This document shows positions 43,171 through 52,872 of a stretch of 64,000 nt of DNA, piece after piece; position 1 is the stretch's first letter; each line of letters begins with the position of its first letter. The stretch is from Plasmopara viticola. Its lineage: Eukaryota; Oomycota; Peronosporomycetes; Peronosporales; Peronosporaceae. A model generated the notes under the pieces. It ran no database searches. It was not told the origin of the DNA and was given only the letters and a program-made list of their open reading frames with translations. The position numbers and the translations under genes were made by a program. The DNA lies in NCBI GenBank assembly GCA_001695595.3, contig MBPM02000121.1, positions 1 through 64,000 on the forward strand, read 5' to 3'.

Positions 43171-45710
43171 AGATAACGAAAGAGTTGACATGTATCTTCT
43201 TTGCACGTCTAGAAGAATAGATCTGATGTATCCGTGGCCGTACAGCATTTTAGCGCTTCAAAAATAGAGCTATAAGCTAAGTTGGAGCTTTATTACGTCT
43301 GTTGAAAAATAGACAGGCCGTATTTGTGACCGTATACCATCTCAACTTGCTAAGATCTATTATAAACTTAGTGTTTGCTCTGTTGCATTTGAGCACGTCT
43401 GAAAAGATAGACAGGACAGATCTGTGGATATACAAAGTCTCCGAACTTTAAAAGACTATCCATAACGCTCGGGTGTGGCTCTATTGTATCTGTGCACTAT
43501 TAGAAAGATAGACAGGACATATATGTGGGGGTACAGATTCTCAACGTCTCGAAAGAGTGAGTATTCGCTTATTGGTGGCTCTATTGTGTCTGTGTACGTT
43601 TATCAAGACAGAAAGGACAGATTCGTAGCTGTACAAACTCTCAGCGCTTCAGAGGATAAATATACGCCTTATGTTGGCTCTATTGTGTCTGTGTACATTT
43701 GATAAGATAGACAGGACAGATTTGTAGTCGTAAAGCATCCCTGCGCACTAAGAAGATAGGTATGCGCTTTCTTTGCTCTATCGCGTCTGTGCACGTCTGG
43801 AAAGAGAGAAAGGACGCACCTGTGGCCGTGCAGCATCTCAGCGCTTCAGAAGAAAGAATATACGCTAAATTAGAGCTTCACTACGTCTGTACACATCGAA
43901 AAAAAAACGACAAAATCTGTCTGTAAATCTACAACGTCTCAGGGTTTAAAAGAGACAATATTCGCATAGTTGTGGCTATGCACGCTTAGAAAGATGGACG
44001 AGGCCGTACAACGTCTCAGCGCCTTAAGCGAGTGTTATTTATTAAGTTGAGGCTCTGTTGTGGCTGTACACGTTCAGTAAGAAGGGCTGGACTGATGTGT
44101 ATCTGTATGTCGTCTTAGTGCTTCGAAAAAGTCAATATTTGCTAATGTCTGGCTCCATTACTTCTGTACACATCTAATAAGATTGACAGAACCTTTCTGT
44201 AGACTTACAACTTCTTAGTGATTTCAAAGAGAAATTTTTAGCTTAGTTGTGGCTCTGTTGTGCATGCGCATGTCTAGAAAGATAGAAAGGACTTATGTGT
44301 AGCCGTACAACGTCTCAGCGCTACAAAAAAGGAGTTTTTCGTCCAGTTGTGGCTCATTTGTGTCTGTGTACGTCTAGAAAGATAGAAAGGACGAATTTGA
44401 GGCTGTACAACGTGTCAGCTCTTCAAAAGAGTCGTTATTCGACAAGTTGTGGCATACTCATGTCTTTACACGTCTAAAAAGAAAGGCAGGACTGATGTTT
44501 ATTTGTATGACGTCTCAGTGCTTCAGAAAAATGACATTTGCTAACGTGTGGCCTTATTACGTCTGTACACATTTAGAAACAAAGGCAGAACCTGACTGTA
44601 GACGTACAACGTCTTAGTGCTTTGAAAGGCAAGTTTAGCTCAATTGTACATTTTTAAATAGACAGGAAAGACGTATGTGTGACCGTACAACGTCCCAGCG
44701 CTTCAAATAGTCGTTGTTCATTGATTTGTTGCTGAGTCTGTACACGTCTCGAAAAAAAGGCAGGACTTATGTGTATTTGTATGACGTCTTAGCGCTTTTA
44801 GAAGAATTAACATTTGCTAACGTTTGGCTCTATTACGTCTGTACACATCTAGAAACTCAGACAGGCTCTTGGGTGAATTTTAAAACGTCTCAGCGCTTTA
44901 AATGAGACAATATCAACTTAGTTGTGGCTCTGCTGTGTTTGTGCACGTCTTGAAAGATAGAGATGACGAATTTAAGGCCATACAGCGTCTAAGCGCTATA
45001 AAAGAGTAGTCATGCATTGTGTTGTGGTTCTATTATGTCTGTACTCGTGTGGAAAGATAGCCAGATCTATTTGTGGCCGTACGACGTCTCAGCGCTTCAA
45101 ATGAGTCATTATTTGAAATTAATGGCTCTATTGCGTCTGTACACATCGAAAAAGATAGACACAACCTTTCTGGGGATGTAAAACGTATCAGCTCTCCAAT
45201 TAGTCACCGTTTGCTAGCTTATGGCTCTATTGCATCTGTACACATCTAGAAAATTACGTACAACGTCTTAGCGCTATCTAGACAAATAGACAGGGCAGAC
45301 GAACAACGTCTCATTGCTTTAAAAGAGTCGTTATCAGCTAAATTGTGACGCTTATGCTTAAGTGTACGTCTAGAAAGATAGAAAGGACGAGTCTGAGGCC
45401 GTACAAAGTCAAAAAAAGTCGTTAGTTTTAAAAGTTGTGGCTCATATACGTCTAGAAAGGAAGTTAAGACTGATGTGTGTCCGTACGACGTTTTGGCGCC
45501 TCAAAGGAGTTGTTTTTTGCTGAATTATGGCTCTAATTTCTTATGTACAAATATACAAAGACAGACAAGACCGGTCAACATTAGCTTAGCAGTGGCTTTA
45601 AAATCTGTGTGCGCGTCTTAAGTGACGAATCTGCAATTAAACAACGTCTTGAGAGAATTGTTATTCGTTGGATTGTGGCACTATTGCGTCTCTACACGTC
45701 TAGAGAAATA
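43171..45710 (+). repeat. Degenerate forward-orientation edge of the satellite
   Basis: Around 43,170-43,200 the monomer flips back to forward orientation, recognisable from CACGTCTAGAA.GATAGA, GGCCGTACA.C.TCTCAGCGCTTCAAAAGAG and TTGTGGCTCTATTGCGTCTGT. Units are about 85-105 bp and poorly conserved; a common derived form reads GTACAACGTCTCAGCGC. The last recognisable unit ends near 45,710 (CTCTACACGTCTAGAGAA), after which no trace of the monomer is visible. This is the oldest part of the array by divergence. Confidence 0.85.
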
Positions 45711-48033
45711 TTTTCCTGTCTTGTGTCGTCGGCTTTCTAGAACGCTCTACAAGACATCATTGTTAATATCTAACTTGATATAAACCGGATGTGCCACACC
45801 ACTGTATATGCTTAACTGGACATGTACCTTGCGACTGCCCACCTTCAGCTGAGCCATCACTCTTAAACGTGCCAGTCGACTACCTGTAGTCGACCTCGCA
45901 ATAGTAACGGTAAGCTGTTGTATTATTAGACGAGTAGGATAAGTGTGAAAGTAATTTCGTAGAAAGTAGCAGCTCCCATATATCGATCGCCTTTTGAGCA
46001 CGTAAGTGCCTTCGCTCGATCTTTATTTTGTAGGAACTTTCTCGTTTAGCTTGCCTTCCCTTCGATTTTTCCCTCGCGTCGCCTTCTTTCACCATTCAAT
46101 AGAATATGAACCCAGCAACTATTCCCTCGGTGTATGATGTCTCGGCTAAGGTCACTGTCGACAAGCTTACTACGCCACATAGGTCCGCTACATATGTGGC
46201 GTGCTGCTTAATTGTGATGTGGCACGTCGTCAACCGCAACGTGACTCCAACTTTTGCTGATGCTCGTGCCTCGAACGTATAAGTCAAGTCAAGAAGCATC
46301 GCGTTTGGATTGATGTTGCTTCACACGCGTGCAAACTAGCTAAGAAGCGTGGCTTGCGTGAGCGCGTAACAAAGCGCTATACGAAGAGTCACACAAGGCT
46401 TATCGCATCTACTCAGAGCGAGATCTCTTTAACATGGAGATATCCAGAGACGTAAGGGCCTTACTTCACTGTAATGAGGTTTTTTGAAACTTGTCGCCAA
46501 GATGGAAGACGAAAACGTTACAAACGAATTACTGTACCGTCTACTATAATTTTGTTTGGATGTTACGAATGCAAAATTATTTAAGTAGTGCTGCACCGTA
46601 GCTGTTGGCACAACGATCATTGCGCCACAGATACGTATGGGCCTGTTAGTGCACGAATGGCTATATGTGGCAGTCGCTGATTGGTAAACGGAACTCAGTA
46701 GAATTTCTAATCGCGTATCCACCTGTATCCATCTTAATACCTCATTTCGCATTTTAAATACCACAATTGTTTTCACCCGGAGATCAAATTACGCAGACTT
46801 TGCGTAAGATTTAGGCTTTGCTTTCACCTCAAACGCCACCTCGCCTACAACCGCCCACATTAACAATCTTAGCGAGACTGGCTTTCACACGTAAAATTAA
46901 AGTGCAAATGGCGCACAGGGAATGCAAGCTCTGGGATGTGACAAGTGGGAAAATAAGTACCGGATCGCCGCCGATCGAGCGCTATTTCGAAAGAAGTCGC
47001 GCGAGGCACTGGCAATCGTCTGGCTTGCAATAAATCGAACTAGAGAAACCTATTTGGAAAAATTTCCTCGTCTTCGTCGAGCCCGTTGTCTAGAAAGCGA
47101 GCAAAATTCTCACGGAACGGTTTTTGTGTTGGATTTGGCGGTACAGCCCGTGGTGGTGGCTTCAGTCACTGGCCAGGTACTTTACCGTGGGTCGTCATTT
47201 TCTCCTTCTCCTGGTCCTTGGAATTTGTGGTCCGTCAGGTTTTGCCTCATATAAATAAAGACTTCTCATTTTTATGGGTGAAGCTCTTATGCATGGCCAG
47301 TGGGTCCAACGAAAAGTCTAACATATGGGAACTTACTCACAGGCGATGAACTCATCTTGACAGCGATGTCTCAAACTCAAGACTTCTTTGAAGAATTGGC
47401 TGGCAAAACCAAACGGGGGATGCCGGAGCTTCCGCAGTGCATTTTGATTCACGGGAGGTGTATGTAGACCAGTAGGCGAGGGAGAATGGTACGCACGCCT
47501 TCCCCGATGGGATGCTCTTTCAGAGACTTCCCTGACTGGGCGATCCTCGGGCACGTAAACTTTCTCAGGTTCGCCGTCTACAGCGCAGTCTGGTAGGCAT
47601 ATCTTTTGCTGCAGACGTAGCCTTTCATTCAGGCGCAGCATTTTTTTATTTGTGAGGCCTTGTACACATAAGTCTATTTTGGTGTAAATACATCTTTAGG
47701 AGCCAAATCGTTTTTTGTGCAAAAGGCAATCCTTCTTCTGTCGGGTGTAATTCTAGTCTAATTAAAGGTGAATTATACGAACTCTTCCAAGCTTACGACT
47801 CATAGGAGCGATTAAAAGCCGACCTTTTGTGTTAAAAGCTGGCTTTCCGGCAAAAATAACGCCGTGCGTCTGGGGCACGACAGCCGCCTTATCCGCTTTT
47901 ACACCAATCTTTTTACTGAGGTATCTTTATGGATACCACCATACCAATAAACGTCGAGCATCTAAGTAAGAAACCATTCTAATATATATGTATAAAGTGT
48001 AATAGGCGATTGTACTATCGTATGGTATTTGGC
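45711..48033. other. Gene-poor spacer next to the satellite
   Basis: About 2.3 kb separating the satellite from the first SINE-like element. Short open frames exist: 46,922-47,254 (+), with a charged N-terminal stretch GCDKWENKYRIAADRALFRK, and 47,333-47,641 (-), with a Pro/His/Arg-rich middle. Neither has a motif I recognise, and both lack supporting introns or neighbours. They might be decayed transposon or gene remnants. No RNA gene, CRISPR or clear LTR pair was seen. Confidence 0.5.
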
Positions 48034-48384
48034 TTAAAATACTTATTGTATTGTATCGTATTACGTTATCGCGTTGCTAAGTTATGCACGTGCTAGGCTC
48101 AGTCTGGCTAGTCCCCGGCATAGAGTGGTGTCCGCATACGTCGGGTCTCGTTCGGCGGGCAGTGCAGCCAGCACCGAGGTCGTGAGGGTCTTCCATTATT
48201 TTGTTTATTTCTGACTTAATAAGAGCCCAGGTGGCGCCCTGTGCTGGATACCGTCGCGTCGAGGGTGAGACTCGTTAGAGACCTGCAGATGCCCGAGAGC
48301 ACCTGCCCGAAGCGCGCGAGCATTTAGCCCCCGCGCTTGGAAGGAGGGCGTCACCCCAACCTTTTCCAAGCTTTAAAATACTTA
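48034..48384 (-). mobile_element. SINE-like retroelement, copy 1
   Basis: A body of about 327 bp (48,046-48,372, read on the minus strand) is flanked by a 12-bp direct repeat TTAAAATACTTA at 48,034-48,045 and 48,373-48,384, as expected for a target-site duplication. The body begins near GGAAAAGGTTGGGGTGACGCC and ends in a short pentamer tail (ATACG/ATACA units). It matches the copy at 58,037-58,361 nearly throughout, and that copy has a different flanking duplication. Variable 12-14 bp duplications plus a simple-repeat tail are hallmarks of LINE-mobilised non-autonomous elements. No clear pol III A/B boxes were found, so the family is not assigned. Confidence 0.8.
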
Positions 48385-48647
48385 ACGTTTGAGAATCAAA
48401 ATATGAATTTTCTTTTAGGCCAGACTTATATTGTTGTATCGATAGAGACGTTAAGGTTTTATTAGCCAGCTCTCACCCCTCGTGGTATTGGTCAAAATAT
48501 TTGCGGTTACAGTAGTTGTGATTAATTATAAATAAGAATCCTCTTTTAAGTACGGTTCGTGCCGAAGGTTGAAGGTCATGGATGAAGTAAAGTACCGTGC
48601 TAAAATTAATCACGAGCTGATTTTTCTCGCCGCAGATAAATTTGTTG
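48385..48647. other. Short spacer downstream of the phosphatase gene
   Basis: About 260 bp between the SINE-like element and the phosphatase stop codon, AT-rich, with no recognisable feature. It presumably holds the 3' UTR and polyadenylation region of the minus-strand gene, but no diagnostic signal could be singled out. Confidence 0.4.
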
Positions 48648-51600
48648 TTATGAAGATACGTGCGAGTCTGCACAGGCAAGTGGCGGCTTGTAGCAGTCTG
48701 GAATGTACTTGAGTTGGAACGAGTTAAATGCATACTTGGTCTTTCCAGTATTCGCAAGCACGTTTACGCGGCGAACACCGCGTTCCCTCATTGCATTGCA
48801 GAGATGCACTCCCTGTTTAACATGAAAATGTTCCACAAGTAAGCGCGACGTCTCCAAAGTCACAGACATTGCCGTGCGGTCTTTTCCGCTTTTACAACAA
48901 GTCGTCCGTCCAGCACCCAAACGGCGACAAATATCGCTGGACGCGATCAGAATGTTCACAAACTTTTTCTGCACATTCTCCGTGCGAATGTTAAGGCGAT
49001 CAGCAAGTGCTTCAATTTCAGCTTGTAATTCTGCTAATTCGGCTACATCTTGTTCGCGTTTCTTGCCAACACAAGAAGATATTTGTGTCTGGTACACCCG
49101 AAAATATCGCCGGAGCATCTGCACGCTCTCAAAATTCAATTCGTCTTGAAGACTCGAATTTAAATAGTGATTTGCAACAGATTGCATCTCATTTATTCCC
49201 TGTGTAAACATGACTCCGTGAAATTTAATGGCATGCCCCTGCTGCAGCACGTCTGGAAGCTTCGAGAATACAGCAGGCGGTACAGCAAAAGCAACCACAA
49301 CATGGTCTCCAGTCGGTGTACTTGTCACACCAACACATTTCGACATCTGCATGTGGACGTTTGCTTCTGCAGATAGAACGAGCTGAAAGCTTACGACATT
49401 ATTGAGCCACCGAATTCCCTCCGACATGTCTTCAAGCATTCCCTTCTCGGCTCCAACTGTGCTTAACAACGATTCAATGCTTAGCAAGTAACCTGTCGAG
49501 CAAGCAAGCTGAAGACGCTGGCGGTGCTGACCTCCACGAGCTGCGGCCAGGCCTACAGCATTAAGGAGCGAAGCGCCAGCAATAGCTAACACTTGTGAGC
49601 GCACGATGTCTTCCCTCATTTCAATGCGCTCACGCAGACGCGGATCTGGTGGACTCTGAGAGCATAGCTGCTGTTGGAGACGACGCAGTCCACCCTCTTT
49701 AAAGCCCATAATATGCGCTGAAGCACAGCCGTGAGTGAGCAAAGAGTACACGAACTCAGATGTCTGCGACGTCTCGCTGTCGCTGTCATCCGATCCGGAT
49801 CCATCATCTGGTGAGACTGACGTTAAACTTCTTCTACAAGCTTGTTCGCTTCGATTGACATCCTCACCAAGGTACACACGTCTTCCGCGCACTAAATGAC
49901 AATTAAGATTTGTAGCCATAAACGATGTTGCTTTATCTTTTTTCATGTTGCTACGCTTCAGACACCCAGTAATGCCCTGTTCTCGTCCATCCTCGAGTGA
50001 TGCAAACATTGTTTGATATCGCTTTAAATTGTCTTGATACGCAGCGTGAAGACGCATATAATGAGCCATTTCAAATTCCACGTTGCGCATGCTCTCTTCG
50101 ACCTGAGCGCTAGAGTAGCTCGAATTTGAATTTGCTTGAATGTGCTGCCTCATGTCACTAATAACTTGCTTTGCCTCATGGATGCGAGCTACATTGCGCC
50201 GCTGAAGATACTTTAAAAAAGCGACGGTCATTGATATAGACACATAAGACGCCGATAGTTCCTCTGATACAAGCACGTGACTCGCAATCGATGAATCAAT
50301 CTGTCCACGAACCATCTCACTGTAACTCAACCCACCCCGTAAACTCAAAGTAGAACTCGACGTTAGATCGCTAGACTTGCGGTTTTTCATTGCTTGGGTA
50401 TCTACTAAGAAATGGTGCGTTGCATACGTAAACGCGTGGCTCGCATTGATACTGCGAGTAGGAGGAAAAAAACGATCCAGAATTAGGTAATAAAGTTGTT
50501 TGGACGCATCTGTTCGGTGGCACTCGAGTAGCATCGAAGACTCACGAGAAAAAAGAATATCTAGAGCACAAATTCTTACGAAACCAAGCGATTTTTGATT
50601 CTCCAACGCCTCGGAGGATGGGCTCACGACTGAAAAGACTTCAAGTTGTAGCATCGAACGCATTGTACGCGGCACCGAGAGCAAGGCATTAAAGTCTCGA
50701 GCATAAAAATCCCCACCACAAGATCGGAGGGAAAGTGAGCTCCGGATCTCGGTTCGTGATATTTCCTCCGGTCGTTGCCCTTGGCGTACGTTAAACAACA
50801 CCACAAGCATATGTGATACATCTTGAATTGACTTGCTGCCAACCGATACAGCTACTTCGACACTTGGATTACGTTTGAATCCTGGTAAACTTAGATTTGG
50901 TGCTCGAGGAGAATTTGACGAACTTTTCCATACGCCTAAATTAATCGCGGGTTGGGAGGAAAAATGTATCGTCGACTGCCCATTGTCATCGTAGGCTTGA
51001 GGTACAGCAATATATGGTGCAGATTGAACGAGAACAGACCCAGCGCTAGAAGACCGAACGAGTCGAGCAGTCGTTTTTGCCAACTTTGAGTGTGAAGATG
51101 CACTGTTAGGCTGATGCATAGAATGTTGCAAGTGCTTTTTTTGTTTTTCCTTGTTCTCTCGAACGGATCGAGAATCGTTGGCAGCTTGCTGAATCACTGT
51201 CGTATCTGTTGAGAATCGCTTCATAGTATTGATGCCGCAGGCGATGCGTATACTCTCCATACGTGACAAAGTTGCGCGATCTATACTGACATCATCAAGG
51301 ATTGGCGTGCTCTCTGAGAGACGCGTTTGGAGTTGCGTTCGGAAGGAACCGCCGTCCGACCGGCGAGAAATCGACCCATTAACAGATGTACGAGACGTCG
51401 ACCTCACACGTTGCATTATACATCCATTGATGCACGCAATCCAAGCCTCCATGCTCTCTTCTCCCTGCTCTGCAAATAGCGAAAGCTTCCGTCCTTCGCT
51501 CTCAATAGTGAATCTGAATGGAAATCCTTCTTTTGGTGTGGGCTGCACTCTCGTATTCTTATCAATAGAAATCTCTCCAAGTTTAGCGAGTTCCTCAGCC

Positions 51601-52250
51601 GACGTATAATAACATAGTACAGGACGGTCTCGTCTCAGGATAAAAAAGCGGCGTCTCCACGACTTCCAGAACGAGCCTTGTTTAACTAAGTAGCCACTAG
51701 TGATAATGTCGGCATCGGAAAATTGCTCCACGTCATTACCACTCATGTGTACGGTCCTATTCTTTTGATACGCACGCTTACGCAGCCTAGCCATGGCTTT
51801 GCTACCGTCGTGCGCGTGGTAATACTGGTCTTCAAAGCGACCACTCTCCGATACTTTAAGCTTCGGCTTCATTCGTTGTGTCAAGTCCAAGTGGCGCGAT
51901 TGGTCAGCCAAGTGGACTAAGCCGTCATTCTCTAGCACGGCTGGAATGGTGGGCGCCGCGTCCTTAACAGTATCCTTTTGTACACGTTTCATCTTGTCAT
52001 GCGTGCTGCTGGTGACGGCGCACGAATCGGACATAATCAGCGAGCATGAGTGCTTCGCTGAGAGCGAGCGCGGTAGCTCCGGAATATTAGGGGGAGGTGC
52101 CTGCTTTTGATGCGGTGTCAAATTGCTGGTCATCACCTTGTTCTTGTGATGCGCGATAGCATCGGCCAGTGTGAGCGTCTTATCTGATGTCTTTTCCAAA
52201 GACGACGCGCGCTTCCGAGGCATTGATGGTGTGTTGAGGGCAGACCTCAT
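48648..52250 (-). CDS. PH-C2-domain inositol polyphosphate 4-phosphatase
   Basis: An uninterrupted 1200-aa frame with no intron needed. A PH domain spans about residues 182-282 (SGYLVKQGSFWKSWRRRFF, ending in the conserved Trp of MEAWIACINGC). A C2-like region lies around 460-595, and the C-terminal half is the phosphatase. The Cx5R signature CKSGKDRTA is at residues 1119-1127, with predicted catalytic Cys1119 and Arg1125. The tail KYAFNSFQLKYIPDCYKPP matches the conserved end of the INPP4 family. By family knowledge it removes the 4-phosphate from PI(3,4)P2 to give PI3P at endosomal or plasma membranes; the PH and C2 domains would target it to lipid. The N-terminal 180 residues are Ser/Lys-rich and probably disordered. 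The first Met of the frame is used; a later start (for example Met10) is possible. Vertebrate INPP4 has no classical N-terminal PH domain, so this order is a lineage trait. Confidence 0.93.
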   Translation of the reverse strand: MRSALNTPSMPRKRASSLEKTSDKTLTLADAIAHHKNKVMTSNLTPHQKQAPPPNIPELPRSLSAKHSCSLIMSDSCAVTSSTHDKMKRVQKDTVKDAAPTIPAVLENDGLVHLADQSRHLDLTQRMKPKLKVSESGRFEDQYYHAHDGSKAMARLRKRAYQKNRTVHMSGNDVEQFSDADIITSGYLVKQGSFWKSWRRRFFILRRDRPVLCYYTSAEELAKLGEISIDKNTRVQPTPKEGFPFRFTIESEGRKLSLFAEQGEESMEAWIACINGCIMQRVRSTSRTSVNGSISRRSDGGSFRTQLQTRLSESTPILDDVSIDRATLSRMESIRIACGINTMKRFSTDTTVIQQAANDSRSVRENKEKQKKHLQHSMHQPNSASSHSKLAKTTARLVRSSSAGSVLVQSAPYIAVPQAYDDNGQSTIHFSSQPAINLGVWKSSSNSPRAPNLSLPGFKRNPSVEVAVSVGSKSIQDVSHMLVVLFNVRQGQRPEEISRTEIRSSLSLRSCGGDFYARDFNALLSVPRTMRSMLQLEVFSVVSPSSEALENQKSLGFVRICALDILFSRESSMLLECHRTDASKQLYYLILDRFFPPTRSINASHAFTYATHHFLVDTQAMKNRKSSDLTSSSTLSLRGGLSYSEMVRGQIDSSIASHVLVSEELSASYVSISMTVAFLKYLQRRNVARIHEAKQVISDMRQHIQANSNSSYSSAQVEESMRNVEFEMAHYMRLHAAYQDNLKRYQTMFASLEDGREQGITGCLKRSNMKKDKATSFMATNLNCHLVRGRRVYLGEDVNRSEQACRRSLTSVSPDDGSGSDDSDSETSQTSEFVYSLLTHGCASAHIMGFKEGGLRRLQQQLCSQSPPDPRLRERIEMREDIVRSQVLAIAGASLLNAVGLAAARGGQHRQRLQLACSTGYLLSIESLLSTVGAEKGMLEDMSEGIRWLNNVVSFQLVLSAEANVHMQMSKCVGVTSTPTGDHVVVAFAVPPAVFSKLPDVLQQGHAIKFHGVMFTQGINEMQSVANHYLNSSLQDELNFESVQMLRRYFRVYQTQISSCVGKKREQDVAELAELQAEIEALADRLNIRTENVQKKFVNILIASSDICRRLGAGRTTCCKSGKDRTAMSVTLETSRLLVEHFHVKQGVHLCNAMRERGVRRVNVLANTGKTKYAFNSFQLKYIPDCYKPPLACADSHVSS

Positions 52251-52419
52251 GGCAACGCTGCTGTGAGATTAGCAAAAGCACGTGCGTTAGGGACTGGGTT
52301 TCCTTTTGAGGGGGATAATGACATAATCACTGTGGGCCATATGATAGATTTTTTTCAGGTTCAGTACTCAAGAATGTACCCACCAATCAAGATGGTAACA
52401 AATGAGGATATGCGGTGGC

Positions 52420-52872
52420 GTCGGCGGGTGACGCGGCCGCCTATATGGAGCTAGTTGGCTACAGCAACGAAGGCTCAACAATTGGGCTGAGTCCTGCGAC
52501 AGCTAGGTGAGTATGACGAGGCGCTGACGCTGCTAATTAAGTCACTTAAGATGCGCAATCGCAGGATGACAAAGCAGGTATTCTCATCGCGTTACGGGAC
52601 GGTAATCGCACGCGCGACGAGATTGCCAAAATTTACAAGGCCAAGGGTGATTGCGCGAAGGCGCTGAACATGCGGCAGCCAGGCAAGCGCTTCTGCTGTC
52701 ACGGAGTTTGCGAAGCACTCGATTACGAGGACGACAAACTGCTTGCGTGCAGCCGGTGTATGTGCATACTTTATTGCGGCATGAAGTGTCAGCGCCAGGA
52801 CTGAAGAACCGCCGTAATCCGATATGTCTGTCATTAAATAAAAAAAAGGCAACGAGTGCTAATATATTATGA
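52420..52872 (+). pseudogene. TPR / MYND zinc-finger gene relic
   Basis: Three reading frames together resemble one gene. At 52,440-52,560 a TPR-like helix pair reads LGEYDEALTLLIKSLKMRN. At 52,640-52,801 another frame reads FCCHGVCEALDYEDDKLLAC followed by SRCMCILYCGMKCQRQD, with the Cys spacing of a MYND finger (CxxC...YCxxxCQxxD). A stop then replaces the expected Trp, and the expected continuation KNRRNPIC appears one frame over, so at least one base has been lost. No intact start or full-length frame links the pieces. MYND-TPR proteins are usually protein-interaction adaptors or SET-associated proteins. The relic is divergently placed just upstream of the phosphatase start. Unrecognised introns could explain some frame changes, but not the stop inside the finger. 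Confidence 0.6.

Noticed and set aside
39706..43250. Minus-strand frames of 60-139 codons
   Set aside because: They are translations of inverted, diverged satellite monomers.
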